Source of the DNA: Deltaproteobacteria bacterium GWC2_42_11
GTDB lineage: Bacteria; Desulfobacterota; GWC2-55-46; UBA9637; GWC2-42-11
Length of the DNA: 40,718 bases
NCBI GenBank assembly: GCA_001797495.1
Contig: MGPS01000026.1
Coordinates: 2,508 to 43,225, forward strand
Direction: 5' to 3'
In this document: positions 32,590-40,718 of the stretch, one piece after another
How the letters are laid out: each line of letters opens with the position of its first letter
Numbering within the stretch: the stretch's first letter is position 1
Translations under genes and position numbers: made by a program
The notes under the pieces: model-generated
What the model saw: only the letters and a program-made list of their open reading frames with translations
Database searches by the model: none
Told to the model about the DNA's origin: nothing

Positions 32590-34437
32590 TTATAGCACCC
32601 CAAAGAACAAAACCAGCACCACAACGCCTGCAACCATTACAAGGGCATAGTGCTGAAGTTTACCTGTTGTTGTAAGTCTTAAAACCTTGCCTGTTTCTCT
32701 TGTAAGATATGCAAATCCGTTTACAAAGAAAATTATTATAAAATTAACCTCTGCAAAATTGCATATCCTGCCTATACCGTTATAAACCTTCGCCACAATG
32801 ATATTGTCATAAAATTCATCAAAATAAAATTTATTGTGTGCAAGATTATACAATACGTTCTTTGCAAGCGGGTCGCTCTTTAATTCTTTGCAGTAAACAA
32901 TATATCCAAGTGCAATACCTGCAATAACAACTGCTGTTGAAAGCCCTGCAACAAAAAGATTAAAGCCATGTTCCCCATGCCCGCCATGTAATGGTCCTGC
33001 AATGTATGAACCAAAGTTCGGTTCAATCCACGGCATCCCTGCAAAACCAGCAACAACTGCAAAAAAGGCAAGTATGACTAACGGCACTGTCATTACAGAC
33101 GGAGACTCATGAGGATGTCCATGATATCTTCCTTTACCAAAAAATGTTACAAATACAAGCCTTGTCATAAAGAATGCTGACACAAAGGCAACCAGTATGC
33201 CTATTGTAAAAAGGAAATAGTGGTGTGATGTAAATGCTATCGTAAGTATTTCATCCTTGCTCCAGAACCCGCTGAACGGAAATACGCCTGCCATTGCAAG
33301 CGAGCCGAGTATGAATGTAGTACCTGTTGTCTTGAGTTTCTTAAATACATCCCCCATCTCCCATATATCCTGCGTGTGAAGTGCATGAATCACACTTCCT
33401 GCTGCAAGGAAGAGAAGTGCCTTGAAGAATGCGTGGGTTGTAAGATAGAACATGCCTGCTGTCATGCCGCCCACACCCATTGCCATAACCATGTAACCAA
33501 GTGACGAGAGTGTGGAATATGCAATGACCCGCTTTATGTCGTTTTGCGCCACTGCAATAACCGCAGCAAGGAGGGCTGTAAACCCGCCTATGTATGCAAC
33601 CACTTCCATTGCATCAGGTGAAAAATGGTAAAGGAGTGATGTCCTTGCCAAAAGATAAACACCTGCAGCAACCATTGTTGCAGCATGAATCAGCGCTGAA
33701 ACAGGCGTAGGACCTTCCATTGCATCAGGCAGCCATACATGGAGAGGAAACTGTGCAGACTTGCCAATAGCGCCGCAGAATATAAGGAGAGCGGCAATAT
33801 AAATTGTTGATTCAGGTATTCCGCCCTTTTCCAGTATGTGGTTTATCTCTATAAAATTAAATGTGCCTGTTGCCTGAAACAGAACAAATATTCCGAGAAT
33901 GAAGCCGAAGTCCCCAACCCTGTTTACAAGGAATGCCTTTTTTGCAGCATCAGATGCAGACGGCTTTTCAAAATAGTATCCTATCAGGAGATATGATGAC
34001 AGACCAACAAGTTCCCAGAATATATATATCTGTATGAAGTTGTTTGCAAGCACTATACCGAGCATCGAGAATATAAACAGGGACATACACGCAAAGAACC
34101 TTGAATAGCCATGCTCACCGTGCATATATCCCCTTGAATATATGTGTATGAGCGAACCGACAAATGTAACGACAAAGAGCATCAGGATGCTGAGCGGGTC
34201 AAGGAGCGTCCCTATCTCAACATGAAGTCCCGGAATGTTTATCCATGAAAAACCCTGTTCAACAGGTTTCATGTGCGGGTCTTTGAGCAGTGTCAGAATT
34301 GGGTCTATGGACAATATAAAGCAGAGGACAACAGCGCCTATTGAGACATAGGAACTCAAGTCCTTCTGCTTCCTAGTAACAAAGGTGATAAGGACTGCTG
34401 CTATTAAAGGTATGAATAGTATTAGCCAACTTACCAT
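32590..34437 (-). CDS. nuoL: NADH-quinone oxidoreductase subunit L
   Basis: 615 residues, about 16 membrane helices plus the long lateral helix at the C-terminus. Signatures are SILMLFVVTFVGSLIHIYS, NFIQIYIFWELVGLSSYLLIG, RVGDFGFILGIF, FPLHVWLPDAMEGPTPVSALIHAATMVAAGVYL and IAYSTLSSLGYM. The proton-pumping residues (Glu in FWELVG, Lys in the GAIGKSAQFPLH segment) are present. 9 nt after nuoK, with TAGGAG as Shine-Dalgarno. Confidence 0.96.
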   Translation of the reverse strand: MVSWLILFIPLIAAVLITFVTRKQKDLSSYVSIGAVVLCFILSIDPILTLLKDPHMKPVEQGFSWINIPGLHVEIGTLLDPLSILMLFVVTFVGSLIHIYSRGYMHGEHGYSRFFACMSLFIFSMLGIVLANNFIQIYIFWELVGLSSYLLIGYYFEKPSASDAAKKAFLVNRVGDFGFILGIFVLFQATGTFNFIEINHILEKGGIPESTIYIAALLIFCGAIGKSAQFPLHVWLPDAMEGPTPVSALIHAATMVAAGVYLLARTSLLYHFSPDAMEVVAYIGGFTALLAAVIAVAQNDIKRVIAYSTLSSLGYMVMAMGVGGMTAGMFYLTTHAFFKALLFLAAGSVIHALHTQDIWEMGDVFKKLKTTGTTFILGSLAMAGVFPFSGFWSKDEILTIAFTSHHYFLFTIGILVAFVSAFFMTRLVFVTFFGKGRYHGHPHESPSVMTVPLVILAFFAVVAGFAGMPWIEPNFGSYIAGPLHGGHGEHGFNLFVAGLSTAVVIAGIALGYIVYCKELKSDPLAKNVLYNLAHNKFYFDEFYDNIIVAKVYNGIGRICNFAEVNFIIIFFVNGFAYLTRETGKVLRLTTTGKLQHYALVMVAGVVVLVLFFGVL

Positions 34438-34446
34438 TTTAAACTC

Positions 34447-34749
34447 CTAGTGTTTCATCTCATCAAGTTCTTCAATATAAACTGTCTTACGCTGCCTATA
34501 GACTGCAACAAGTATCGCAAGCCCTACAGCGACCTCTGCTGCAGCAACAGTTATTGTGAATACAACAAATATCCTCCCTGTCATTGACTGAAGGAAATGC
34601 GAAAATGCAGCAAGGCTTATATTTATTGAGTTAAACATTAACTCAAGCGACATCAATACGATTATTATGTTCCTGCGAAGCAGCACACCTGCAATGCCGA
34701 TGGAGAACAGTATCAAACTTAATATTAGATAATGGGATAAAGTAATCAT
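34447..34749 (-). CDS. nuoK: NADH-quinone oxidoreductase subunit K
   Basis: 100 residues from ATG 34749 (MITLSHYL). The frame stays open 20 codons upstream, but that part is encoded by heptamer array C8 and is not NuoK. Three membrane helices, with LMSLELMFNSINI (conserved Glu) and ITVAAAEVAVGLAI (second Glu). Because the array borders the ATG, the Shine-Dalgarno is unclear. Confidence 0.94.
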   Translation of the reverse strand: MITLSHYLILSLILFSIGIAGVLLRRNIIIVLMSLELMFNSINISLAAFSHFLQSMTGRIFVVFTITVAAAEVAVGLAILVAVYRQRKTVYIEELDEMKH

Positions 34750-34756
34750 AAAAATA

Positions 34757-34812
34757 CAGTTGGCAGTTGGCAATCGGCAGTTGTGCACACTGCAAACTGG
34801 CAACTGCAAACT
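34757..34812. repeat. Heptamer inverted array C8 between nuoJ and nuoK
   Basis: Left CAGTTGG, CAGTTGG, CAATCGG, CAGTTGT; right CACTGCA, AACTGGC, AACTGCA. Same unit family as C6. It occupies nearly the whole 74-bp nuoJ-nuoK gap. Confidence 0.85.
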
Positions 34813-34823
34813 TTTTTAGTGTT

Positions 34824-35327
34824 TTATTTCCTCTCCTTCATAACCAAAACTATTGCGCCTACCATTGCTACTAACAAGAGCAGGGATATAACCTCAAACG
34901 GAAATACATATTTTGTATAAAGCAGTTCTCCTGTAACCTCTATATTTTTAACAAGTTCTGCCTCAGTATATTTGCCGAGAGGCGCATCAAGTTTACCTCT
35001 TGCAAGTCCAAGTCCAATCACAAATATAAGCCCTACTACAACAATAATTGCTATAGGGCTCTGGTGATGGAGATACTCTCCAAACCTTTCCCTCCCCAGA
35101 TCCAATATCAGCACTGCGAAAAGGAACAGGACCATGACAGCGCCTACATATACGAATATCTGCACAGCAGCAAGAAACGGCGACCGCAGCAGCACAAAAA
35201 GCGCTGCCACCTGCAGAAAGCAGACCATCAGGAATATGGCGCTGTGCACAGGGTTTCTAATAGAGATAACCGCTATTGCAGATGCTAGAGCAACTATTGC
35301 AAATATGTAGAAAAAGATTAGTTCCAT
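34824..35327 (-). CDS. nuoJ: NADH-quinone oxidoreductase subunit J
   Basis: 167 residues, five membrane helices. The NuoJ pattern RNPVHSAIFLMVCFLQVAALFVLL and QIFVYVGAVMVLFLFAVLILDL is clear. The last helix ends with VMKERK. The gap to nuoI holds family A element A4. Confidence 0.94.
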   Translation of the reverse strand: MELIFFYIFAIVALASAIAVISIRNPVHSAIFLMVCFLQVAALFVLLRSPFLAAVQIFVYVGAVMVLFLFAVLILDLGRERFGEYLHHQSPIAIIVVVGLIFVIGLGLARGKLDAPLGKYTEAELVKNIEVTGELLYTKYVFPFEVISLLLLVAMVGAIVLVMKERK

Positions 35328-35356
35328 AGTTGTTACAAGTGCCAGTTTCTTTTATG

Positions 35357-35480
35357 GTTCATGCTCAAAAATTGCCCAGATGCAAGGCGGAGCAAGGCTT
35401 CAAGCGAGGCATACTTTTGAGTATGTTGAGCGCAGAAGCCGAAGCGACAACACAGCAGATGGGCAATTTTCAGCGTGAAC
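35357..35480 (-). repeat. Palindromic element family A, copy A4
   Basis: It starts one base after the nuoI stop in the transcript sense. Outer arms GTTCATGCT and AGCGTGAAC. Central stem CATACTTTTGAGTATG. Inner arms AAAATTGCCCAGATGC and GCAGATGGGCAATTTT. Sense orientation as in the other copies. Confidence 0.85.
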
Positions 35481-35481
35481 A

Positions 35482-36048
35482 CTACCACCACCTCTTCTTT
35501 TTTGTCAAATCAGGTCTAACCCTGATTCCTTCCTTGTTTCTTTCGAGTTTTGCCTTTACCACATAACCACCTTCAAACTCAGCAGGTATCTCTATCGGCG
35601 CCAGGAGCCTATGTTTATCTGCCTTGGCGCAGTCCAGAGAAAAACATGCAAGTTCATATTCCCTTCCCATCCTTACTGCTGTTGTAGGACAGGCATCTTC
35701 ACATAATCCGCAGAACATGCATCTCACAAGATTTATTTCATATACCTGTGCAACCCTGTCAGTAATACCTATGCCTGTATTATCTTCCATCGGTATAACG
35801 GTTATGCATTTTGTAGGACATGCCTTACTACAAAGTTCACATGCAACGCAAAGTTCTCTCCCCTGTGAATCCCTGTTTAGAGTATGAAGCCCCCTGAATC
35901 TCTGGTATGGAATCCATTTCTCTTCGTCAGGATACCTGATTGTAATGGTCTTTGACACATTGTATTTAAAGGTCAGAGAAAGACCTTTGATGAGGTCAAT
36001 GAAGAAGACCTTTTTCAAAATGTCAACTATCCCTGAATTTGCACTCAT
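35482..36048 (-). CDS. nuoI: NADH-quinone oxidoreductase subunit I
   Basis: 188 residues from ATG 36048, which overlaps the nuoH stop (ATGA); the open frame upstream is nuoH in another frame. A peripheral protein with two 4Fe-4S clusters, CVACELCSKACPTKCI and CMFCGLCEDACPTTAV (clusters N6a and N6b), relaying electrons towards quinone. The basic tail (LTKKKRWW) is longer than in some NuoI. Confidence 0.95.
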   Translation of the reverse strand: MSANSGIVDILKKVFFIDLIKGLSLTFKYNVSKTITIRYPDEEKWIPYQRFRGLHTLNRDSQGRELCVACELCSKACPTKCITVIPMEDNTGIGITDRVAQVYEINLVRCMFCGLCEDACPTTAVRMGREYELACFSLDCAKADKHRLLAPIEIPAEFEGGYVVKAKLERNKEGIRVRPDLTKKKRWW

Positions 36049-37037
36049 ATTACAAACAACCCTGTAATTAAGATATTTACAAGCGAAAGCGGCAGCAATA
36101 TCTTCCATCCTATTGTCATCAACTGGTCATAACGGTATCTCGGGAATGTGAACCTCACCCACATGAAAAAATATATAAACGCTGAAACCTTTATGAGGAA
36201 CCAGACAATAGGGGGAAGTATCGCATGCCCGCTCCACCCGCCAAAAAACAGGATAACTGCCAGTACAGACATCAATACCATTGCAACATATTCAGCGAGC
36301 ATAAAGAATGAAAAACGCATTGAACTGTATTCTACATGATAGCCTGCGGCTAACGTGCCTTCATCCTCTGAAAGGTCAAATGGAATCCTGTTTATCTCTG
36401 CCAGACCTGCAATGATGAATATTATGAACCCCAGCGGCTGATAGCATATATTCCATGTGGATACCTTCTGTGAATTGACTATATCAACAAGGCTTAAAGA
36501 GTTTGAAACCATCACAACGCCGATTGCTGCAAAACTTAAGGCAAGTTCATAACTTATCATCTGGGCAGATGACCGCATACTGCCGAGGAGTGCATATTTG
36601 CTGTTAGATGCCCAGCCTCCGAATATAAGCCCGTACACACCTATGCCTGCAACCGCAAGTATATACAATATCCCGACATTCATATCTGATATATAAAGTG
36701 TTATCTCTCTGCCTAAAACTGTAATCTTGTCACCAACAGGCACAGTAGCAAATGTCAGGAATATCGGCACAAGCGAGATAATCGGCGCCAGTTTGAACAG
36801 CCATTTGTCTGCTTTGTCAGGGATAATGTCTTCCTTGAACATAAGTTTTATCATGTCAGCAATAGGCTGCAAAATACCGTGCCAGCCCACCCTGAAAGGT
36901 CCAAGCCGTAGTTGTATATGTCCTGCAACCTTTCTCTCAATCCATGTCAAAGGGATTGGCAGGGCAAAGAGTATGCTGCTCACAAGGATAACCTTGACTG
37001 TTATCAGGGCGACTTCTATGAGTGTGTTTATGTCCAT
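36045..37037 (-). CDS. nuoH: NADH-quinone oxidoreductase subunit H
   Basis: 330 residues, eight membrane helices. LTWIERKVAGHIQLRLGPFRVGWHG and NRIPFDLSEDEGTLAAGYHVEYSSMRFSFFMLAEY are the quinone-site signatures. In most NuoH the second reads 'PFDLPEAE.ELVAG'; here SEDEGTL, still acidic. Confidence 0.95.
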   Translation of the reverse strand: MDINTLIEVALITVKVILVSSILFALPIPLTWIERKVAGHIQLRLGPFRVGWHGILQPIADMIKLMFKEDIIPDKADKWLFKLAPIISLVPIFLTFATVPVGDKITVLGREITLYISDMNVGILYILAVAGIGVYGLIFGGWASNSKYALLGSMRSSAQMISYELALSFAAIGVVMVSNSLSLVDIVNSQKVSTWNICYQPLGFIIFIIAGLAEINRIPFDLSEDEGTLAAGYHVEYSSMRFSFFMLAEYVAMVLMSVLAVILFFGGWSGHAILPPIVWFLIKVSAFIYFFMWVRFTFPRYRYDQLMTIGWKILLPLSLVNILITGLFVI

Positions 37038-37042
37038 AGTTC

Positions 37043-37116
37043 CGTTATACGTGAGCGTTATACGTGATGCGTGAAAAATCTCCTTGCGTATAACGCATCA
37101 CGTACACGCATCACGG
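37043..37116. repeat. Heptamer inverted array C9 (CGTTATA / CGTGATG type)
   Basis: Left CGTTATA, CGTGAGC, GTTATACGTGATGCGTG; right GCGTATAACGCATCACGTACACGCATCACGG in parts. It fills the gap between the cNMP-binding gene and nuoH. Confidence 0.8.
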
Positions 37117-37122
37117 TATTTT

Positions 37123-37593
37123 CTACCTTCTCCTCCCCCACATATAATTCACCATTTCCATATACCTTGTATTCATGCCGCGGACTATTGCATGGATATT
37201 AAAGACTATCTGCCTCATCAGCCTGTAAACCATTCTGGGCTGTTTATCCACCATGTTTTCAAAGTCTGCCTTTGCTATTGTATATGCCTCTGTATCAGAA
37301 ATTGCTATTATCGTCGCAGAATGGGGCCTCCCATCCAGAAACGACATCTCGCCGAATATATCCCCGTCCTTCATTAATGTCAGGGTAAGGGATTCCCCTT
37401 CCGGGGTTGTCTTACAGACCTTTACCTCGCCTTTTTTAATTACATACAGGAATGGACCTTCCTCATTCTCCCTGAATATCACATCTCCAACCTTGAAGTT
37501 TTTTTTACCTACTATAGGCGATAGTGCCTTCAATTCATCTTCAGTCAAATCACCAAAAAATGTCATATCTCTCAAAGTCTTTGGGTCAACCAT
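37123..37593 (-). CDS. Cyclic-nucleotide-binding-domain protein inside the nuo operon
   Basis: 156 residues. One cNMP-binding beta-roll (about 12-125; KVGDVIFRENEEGPFLYVIKKGEVKV, then DGDIFGEMSFLDGRPHSATIIA). The phosphate-binding cassette has GEMSFLDGRPHSAT, i.e. the Arg expected to bind the cyclic phosphate is present. A helical tail of about 30 residues follows but no helix-turn-helix, so it is not a CRP/FNR-type transcription factor. Good Shine-Dalgarno (GGAGGTG). It stands between nuoG and nuoH, an unusual place, and may modulate the complex or be a passenger. Confidence 0.88.
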   Translation of the reverse strand: MVDPKTLRDMTFFGDLTEDELKALSPIVGKKNFKVGDVIFRENEEGPFLYVIKKGEVKVCKTTPEGESLTLTLMKDGDIFGEMSFLDGRPHSATIIAISDTEAYTIAKADFENMVDKQPRMVYRLMRQIVFNIHAIVRGMNTRYMEMVNYMWGRRR

Positions 37594-37612
37594 AATGCAC
37601 CTCCATGTTAAT

Positions 37613-37681
37613 ACCGTTATACGTGTGCGTTACGCGTTATACGAAAACCAATTTTGCACGCATCACGCTCACGCATCACGG
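37613..37681. repeat. Heptamer inverted array C10 overlapping the nuoG stop
   Basis: CGTTATA, CGTGTGC, GTTACGCGTTATACG on the left; GCACGCATCACGCTCACGCATCACG on the right. Same unit type as C9, about 570 bp away. The TGA of nuoG (37676-37678) lies in the right arm. Confidence 0.8.
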
Positions 37682-40111
37682 CAGTTTTACTATCTTCACC
37701 CTTGGTATCCCTTCACCCTTTTTATAAAACATGTTTACAGAAACACTGTCAAAATTTTCAGGAACGAAGGCAACACCTTTCTGCGAGCCTTTTGCAATCC
37801 GAAGTTTCATGGCTGCCTCATACCCATTCCCTTTTACAACAACCTTTTCACCATCAACGATACCCGATTCTCTTGCATCATCTTCGCTTATCTCAACAAA
37901 AGGTTCAGGCAGCAACTGCATAAGGATATCAGCCCTCTGCGACAATCTTCCTGAATGGAAAAGATGATTGCCTGTTATCAAAAGGAACGGGTATTCTTTA
38001 TCCTCTTTTATTGACTGCTGACCACTGTTATCTGACCCAGAGAGCAAGGGGACAGTCCCTTTTAAAGAGAGGGACTGTCTCCCGTGACCCGTGACTATCG
38101 CCCCATTTCCATCCAGTTCTTCAAAAGATATATCTTTATAGCCTGCCACCTCTTTTTTAATCTTTTCAAATACCTCTCTTGCAGATTTGTATGCAAAACC
38201 GCCGATACTGCATAAAATATCCAAATCGTCTTTTGAATCTCCAACAGGAGAAATAACCTTTCTAAGCCTCTGAACCCTTCCCTCTTGATTTGTAAATGTT
38301 CCGTCCTTTTCAGCATAACTTGCACCCGGAAGAATAACATCCGCTATCTTTGCTGTCTCTGTTAAGAATGTGTCTTGAACAACTTTAAATTTTATATTTG
38401 ATAATGCCTCTCTTGCAAATCTTGCGTCAGGATGCATTGAAACAATATCTTCTCCAAGCACATAGAGACTATCAATCTCACCTTTTTTGGCTGCATCAAG
38501 CATTTCTCCACAGTCCATTCCGTCTTCTTTAACCTTTTTAAGTCCCGGCAGAAATAAAGGATGTATGCCCATAGCCCTTGCACCGCGCTGGTTGCACCTG
38601 TCAAATAAGGGGAGGCATTTTATATTCTTGCCCGACCTTTTCAATAATGCCTTTAGTGCAGCAATACCTGTCAGCACATCAACTCCATTAGCAAGCCTTA
38701 AAATTTCCGCACCTAAAAACATTGTTATATTTGATGCATTTTTAAATCTTGCTGCTGCAGCATTTATATCACTGGTTGATTCCCCACCATTTTCAATAAA
38801 ATCAGCAATGCCTTTTATAACCTCTCCCTCTGTCCCCGGTTTATATCTCAAAGAGATTGCAGATGAACTATCAAGTTTCATCCTTCTTGGGTGTGCAATT
38901 ATCAAGGTCTTTCTTCTATCCGAAGCAGCCGTTCTTATTAAATAATCTGTTACAGGGTTTTCATCAGATACTGCCGAACCAATGATAAATATTAAATCTG
39001 CCTTTAAGGCATCAAATATTGGAATACCACCGGCTGCAAGGCTGCATGCATCAATCATCGCAGATGTTACCCATTTATTTGCAAATCTGGAATCTAAATC
39101 AATATTATTTGTCTTAAATACCTCTCTAACAAGTTTTTGGAATACGAATAATTCTTCATTTGTATATCTTGCTGACGCAATACCTGCTGTTCTCCTGCCG
39201 CTTCCAAACATCTGCTTTATGACAGACAATGCCTCATCCCATGAGCACTCTGCAAGTTTCCCATCCTTTTTCACCATCGGTTTTGTAATCCTGTCCCGGC
39301 TCTGGATAAAATGATAACCGAACCTGCCTCTCGCACATAGTGTCTCTTTGTTTATACCTGTATTTATCCTGCTTTTCACCCTTACAACTTCACCATTTCT
39401 AATGCCGATTGTAATCTGACAGCCAGTTGCACAATACGGACATACTGTATCAACCTCTTTTAAATCCCATGGTCTTGCCTTATACCTGTAAGGCAAACTC
39501 ATAAATGAACCAACCGGACAAACCTCTATGCAATTGCCGCAGTGGTCGCAGTCAAGTCTGTCATCCATAAAACCTGTTGACTGTATCATCACACCTCTGC
39601 CTATACCGCCGAGCGCCTTTGCGCCGACCACCTCGTCGCATATCCTGACGCACCTTTCGCAGTGGATACACCTGTTATGGTTTTTTACAATAACAGGGCT
39701 TAATATCTTGTCTTTATCATGGAATCTCCGTTTCCATTCACTGAACCCGCTTTGTCTCGGACCGGATTTGAATACAAAGTTCTGTAGTTCGCACTCACCG
39801 CCTTTATCGCAGGTAGGACAGTCAAGCGGATGGTTTGCAAGTAAAAATTCAAGCATGGATGCCCTTGCTGATTTTACAGTCTCATTTTCAGTAAACACAT
39901 CCATGCCGTGAAGCACAGGCGTTACACATGAAGGCTGGAGTTTTTTCTGCCCTGCTATTTCAACAAGGCACATCCTGCACGAGCCAAGCCCTGAAAGCCT
40001 TGCCTGATAGCAGAATGTGGGTATCTCAAACCCTGCCTGCCTTGCAGCATCTAAGATAAGCGTGCCGTCCTCTACAGTTATCTCTTTTCCGTTTATCTTT
40101 ACAGTTGCCAT
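37676..40111 (-). CDS. nuoG: NADH-quinone oxidoreductase subunit G
   Basis: 811 residues from ATG 40111 (MATVKINGKE); a longer frame to 40150 would overlap the cytochrome gene and is not NuoG-like. N-terminal 2Fe-2S domain (CYQARLSGLGSCRMCLVEI), the His/Cys cluster LANHPLDCPTCDKGGECELQN, two 4Fe-4S clusters (CIHCERCVRIC, CDHCGNCIEVCP), then a molybdopterin-oxidoreductase-like domain with CPYCATGCQ holding a further cluster. C-terminal aspartate-decarboxylase-like fold. Residues about 673-689 (GRQSLSLKGTVPLLSG) come from a palindrome in the DNA. Upstream nuoA-F are not in the window. 14 nt after the HAO-like gene. Confidence 0.94.
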   Translation of the reverse strand: MATVKINGKEITVEDGTLILDAARQAGFEIPTFCYQARLSGLGSCRMCLVEIAGQKKLQPSCVTPVLHGMDVFTENETVKSARASMLEFLLANHPLDCPTCDKGGECELQNFVFKSGPRQSGFSEWKRRFHDKDKILSPVIVKNHNRCIHCERCVRICDEVVGAKALGGIGRGVMIQSTGFMDDRLDCDHCGNCIEVCPVGSFMSLPYRYKARPWDLKEVDTVCPYCATGCQITIGIRNGEVVRVKSRINTGINKETLCARGRFGYHFIQSRDRITKPMVKKDGKLAECSWDEALSVIKQMFGSGRRTAGIASARYTNEELFVFQKLVREVFKTNNIDLDSRFANKWVTSAMIDACSLAAGGIPIFDALKADLIFIIGSAVSDENPVTDYLIRTAASDRRKTLIIAHPRRMKLDSSSAISLRYKPGTEGEVIKGIADFIENGGESTSDINAAAARFKNASNITMFLGAEILRLANGVDVLTGIAALKALLKRSGKNIKCLPLFDRCNQRGARAMGIHPLFLPGLKKVKEDGMDCGEMLDAAKKGEIDSLYVLGEDIVSMHPDARFAREALSNIKFKVVQDTFLTETAKIADVILPGASYAEKDGTFTNQEGRVQRLRKVISPVGDSKDDLDILCSIGGFAYKSAREVFEKIKKEVAGYKDISFEELDGNGAIVTGHGRQSLSLKGTVPLLSGSDNSGQQSIKEDKEYPFLLITGNHLFHSGRLSQRADILMQLLPEPFVEISEDDARESGIVDGEKVVVKGNGYEAAMKLRIAKGSQKGVAFVPENFDSVSVNMFYKKGEGIPRVKIVKLP
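38045..38092. repeat. In-frame palindrome in nuoG
   Basis: GGGGACAGTCCC and GGGACTGTCTCCC are inverted around an A/T-rich centre. Read in frame in the C-terminal part of NuoG. Related in design to the GGGGACAGATTT palindromes at purN and greA. Confidence 0.7.
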
Positions 40112-40125
40112 AATAAATACCGTCT

Positions 40126-40718
40126 CTACTTCATCCTCTTCATCAGCCATTCATGCATTTCCTGAAGGTTTGTTGTTGAGTCCCACCATCCCTTTTCAAA
40201 TGTAGTATAGTCATAACTTATCATTGCTGTGCCGAACCTTATTGAATTTGCATAGAAGAGCCACTGCTTTATCCATTTCTGCTCAATCTCTTCATCAAAC
40301 GGGTTTGTCCTGTCAGCAAGCCCTGCATCCCATGCCTTTTGCACCAACTGTGTAGCGGCCTGCGTCATCCTGTCTGTCTCTAAAATAGCCGCATCCAGTT
40401 TGGCAAAATGTTTATCTGCCAAGTCTTTAGAGTGGCACGACTGGCAGACTTTCTTCATCTCATTCTGCCGTCTGACTTGCTGCGTTTTATCAATAAGATA
40501 TTCCGAAGCAGGTTCTCCTGCAAAGGTTGTCGGTATGGACTGACCGTCTTTGTTCTTTATCAAATATGTCTTGCCGCTCTTCGGCTGGGGATGTGTATAG
40601 ATAAGCCCAAATATCCTTACCCAAAGCCTTGAGCCGAAGTCATGTGTCCTGTTTGCTATTACTTCGCCATCAGTGCCGACTATAAGGCTGTTGTGGCACA
40701 CACTGCATGTAGGAGCCT
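40126..40718 (-). CDS. HAO-like multihaem cytochrome c, N-terminal part outside window
   Basis: About 197 residues of the C-terminus are visible; the frame is open to the window edge, so the start is beyond 40718. Two haem motifs are seen, CSVCH at the very edge and VCQSCH. The run SCHSKDLADKHFAKLDAAILETDRMTQAATQLVQKAWDAGLA, then NPFDEEIEQKW, QWLFYANSIRFGTAM and a final EMHEWLMKRMK matches the C-terminus of octahaem hydroxylamine-oxidoreductase family proteins. Such proteins oxidise hydroxylamine or hydrazine or, in other clades, reduce nitrite. Which applies cannot be told from this fragment. Exported and periplasmic by family. It precedes nuoG by 14 nt. Confidence 0.85.
   Translation of the reverse strand, partial: APTCSVCHNSLIVGTDGEVIANRTHDFGSRLWVRIFGLIYTHPQPKSGKTYLIKNKDGQSIPTTFAGEPASEYLIDKTQQVRRQNEMKKVCQSCHSKDLADKHFAKLDAAILETDRMTQAATQLVQKAWDAGLADRTNPFDEEIEQKWIKQWLFYANSIRFGTAMISYDYTTFEKGWWDSTTNLQEMHEWLMKRMK

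Noticed and set aside
34750-34809. Upstream extension of nuoK (20 extra codons)
   Set aside because: That stretch is heptamer array C8; NuoK normally begins MITLxHYL, which is at 34749.
36049-36108. Longer nuoI from 36108
   Set aside because: The extra 20 codons lie in the end of nuoH in another frame; the ATGA overlap at 36045-36048 is the standard arrangement.
40126-40718. Assigning the cytochrome as hydroxylamine oxidase rather than a nitrite-reducing relative
   Set aside because: The N-terminal haems are outside the window, and I could not place the P460 cross-linking tyrosine with certainty.

Overview
The window comes from a Gram-negative bacterium of low to moderate GC content with anaerobic or facultative respiration. 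The grounds are a Tat-exported NapG-type ferredoxin, NapH-type polyferredoxins, a heptose-phosphate adenylyltransferase of LPS synthesis, FtsB, a sigma-54-type promoter in front of glnB-glnA, a group-4-type NuoG-N complex I set and a HAO-like multihaem cytochrome. The style of the repeats resembles uncultured Nitrospirota, Desulfobacterota or anammox-type genomes. That placement is inference and no phylum can be fixed from this sequence. No rRNA, tRNA, CRISPR array or transposase gene was seen.

Layout. 1-4.4 kb (+): end of an NTF2-like protein, then NapG-like, NapH-like and a second NapH-like iron-sulfur membrane protein. 4.5-10.5 kb (+): a Bat/MoxR operon (MoxR ATPase, DUF58, BatD-like, BatA, BatB, a 61-aa zinc ribbon, BatC-like TPR). 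10.6-15.0 kb (+): a PRMT-like methyltransferase with a SEC-C tail, a B12-type radical SAM protein and a DUF255/YyaL thioredoxin-like protein. 15.2-19.4 kb (-): guaA and a large PqqD-like/radical SAM/SPASM/ArsM-like fusion. 19.5-21.3 kb (+): purM-purN. 21.3-23.2 kb (-): glnB-glnA. 23.4-28 kb: ftsB, rfaE2, a convergent nitrilase, greA, lemA, htpX and a zinc-ribbon gene. 28-29.1 kb (-): a site-2 protease with CBS domains. 29.2-40.7 kb (-): a respiratory operon running, in transcription order, HAO-like cytochrome (cut by the window edge), nuoG, a cNMP-binding protein, nuoH-I-J-K-L-M-N and an 86-aa unknown.

The most unusual property is the density and placement of small palindromic elements. Three families stand out: (A) four copies of a ~120-170 bp palindrome, each starting 0-6 nt after a stop codon and always in the sense orientation; (B) five copies of an ~80-150 bp hairpin element with compensatory stem changes and a conserved loop, each just upstream of a gene start, at least one flanked by an 11-bp direct repeat; (C) about eleven arrays of degenerate heptanucleotides, most arranged as inverted arms. 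Several heptamer arrays, plus other palindromes, lie in frame inside genes (NapH-like x2, BatD, BatC, the PRMT tail, the YyaL-like protein, GuaA x2, the radical SAM-ArsM fusion, the GreA end, NuoG). In some cases they encode the hydrophobic core of a signal peptide or a membrane helix. No intergenic gap exceeds 300 bp; the larger ones are mostly filled by these elements.
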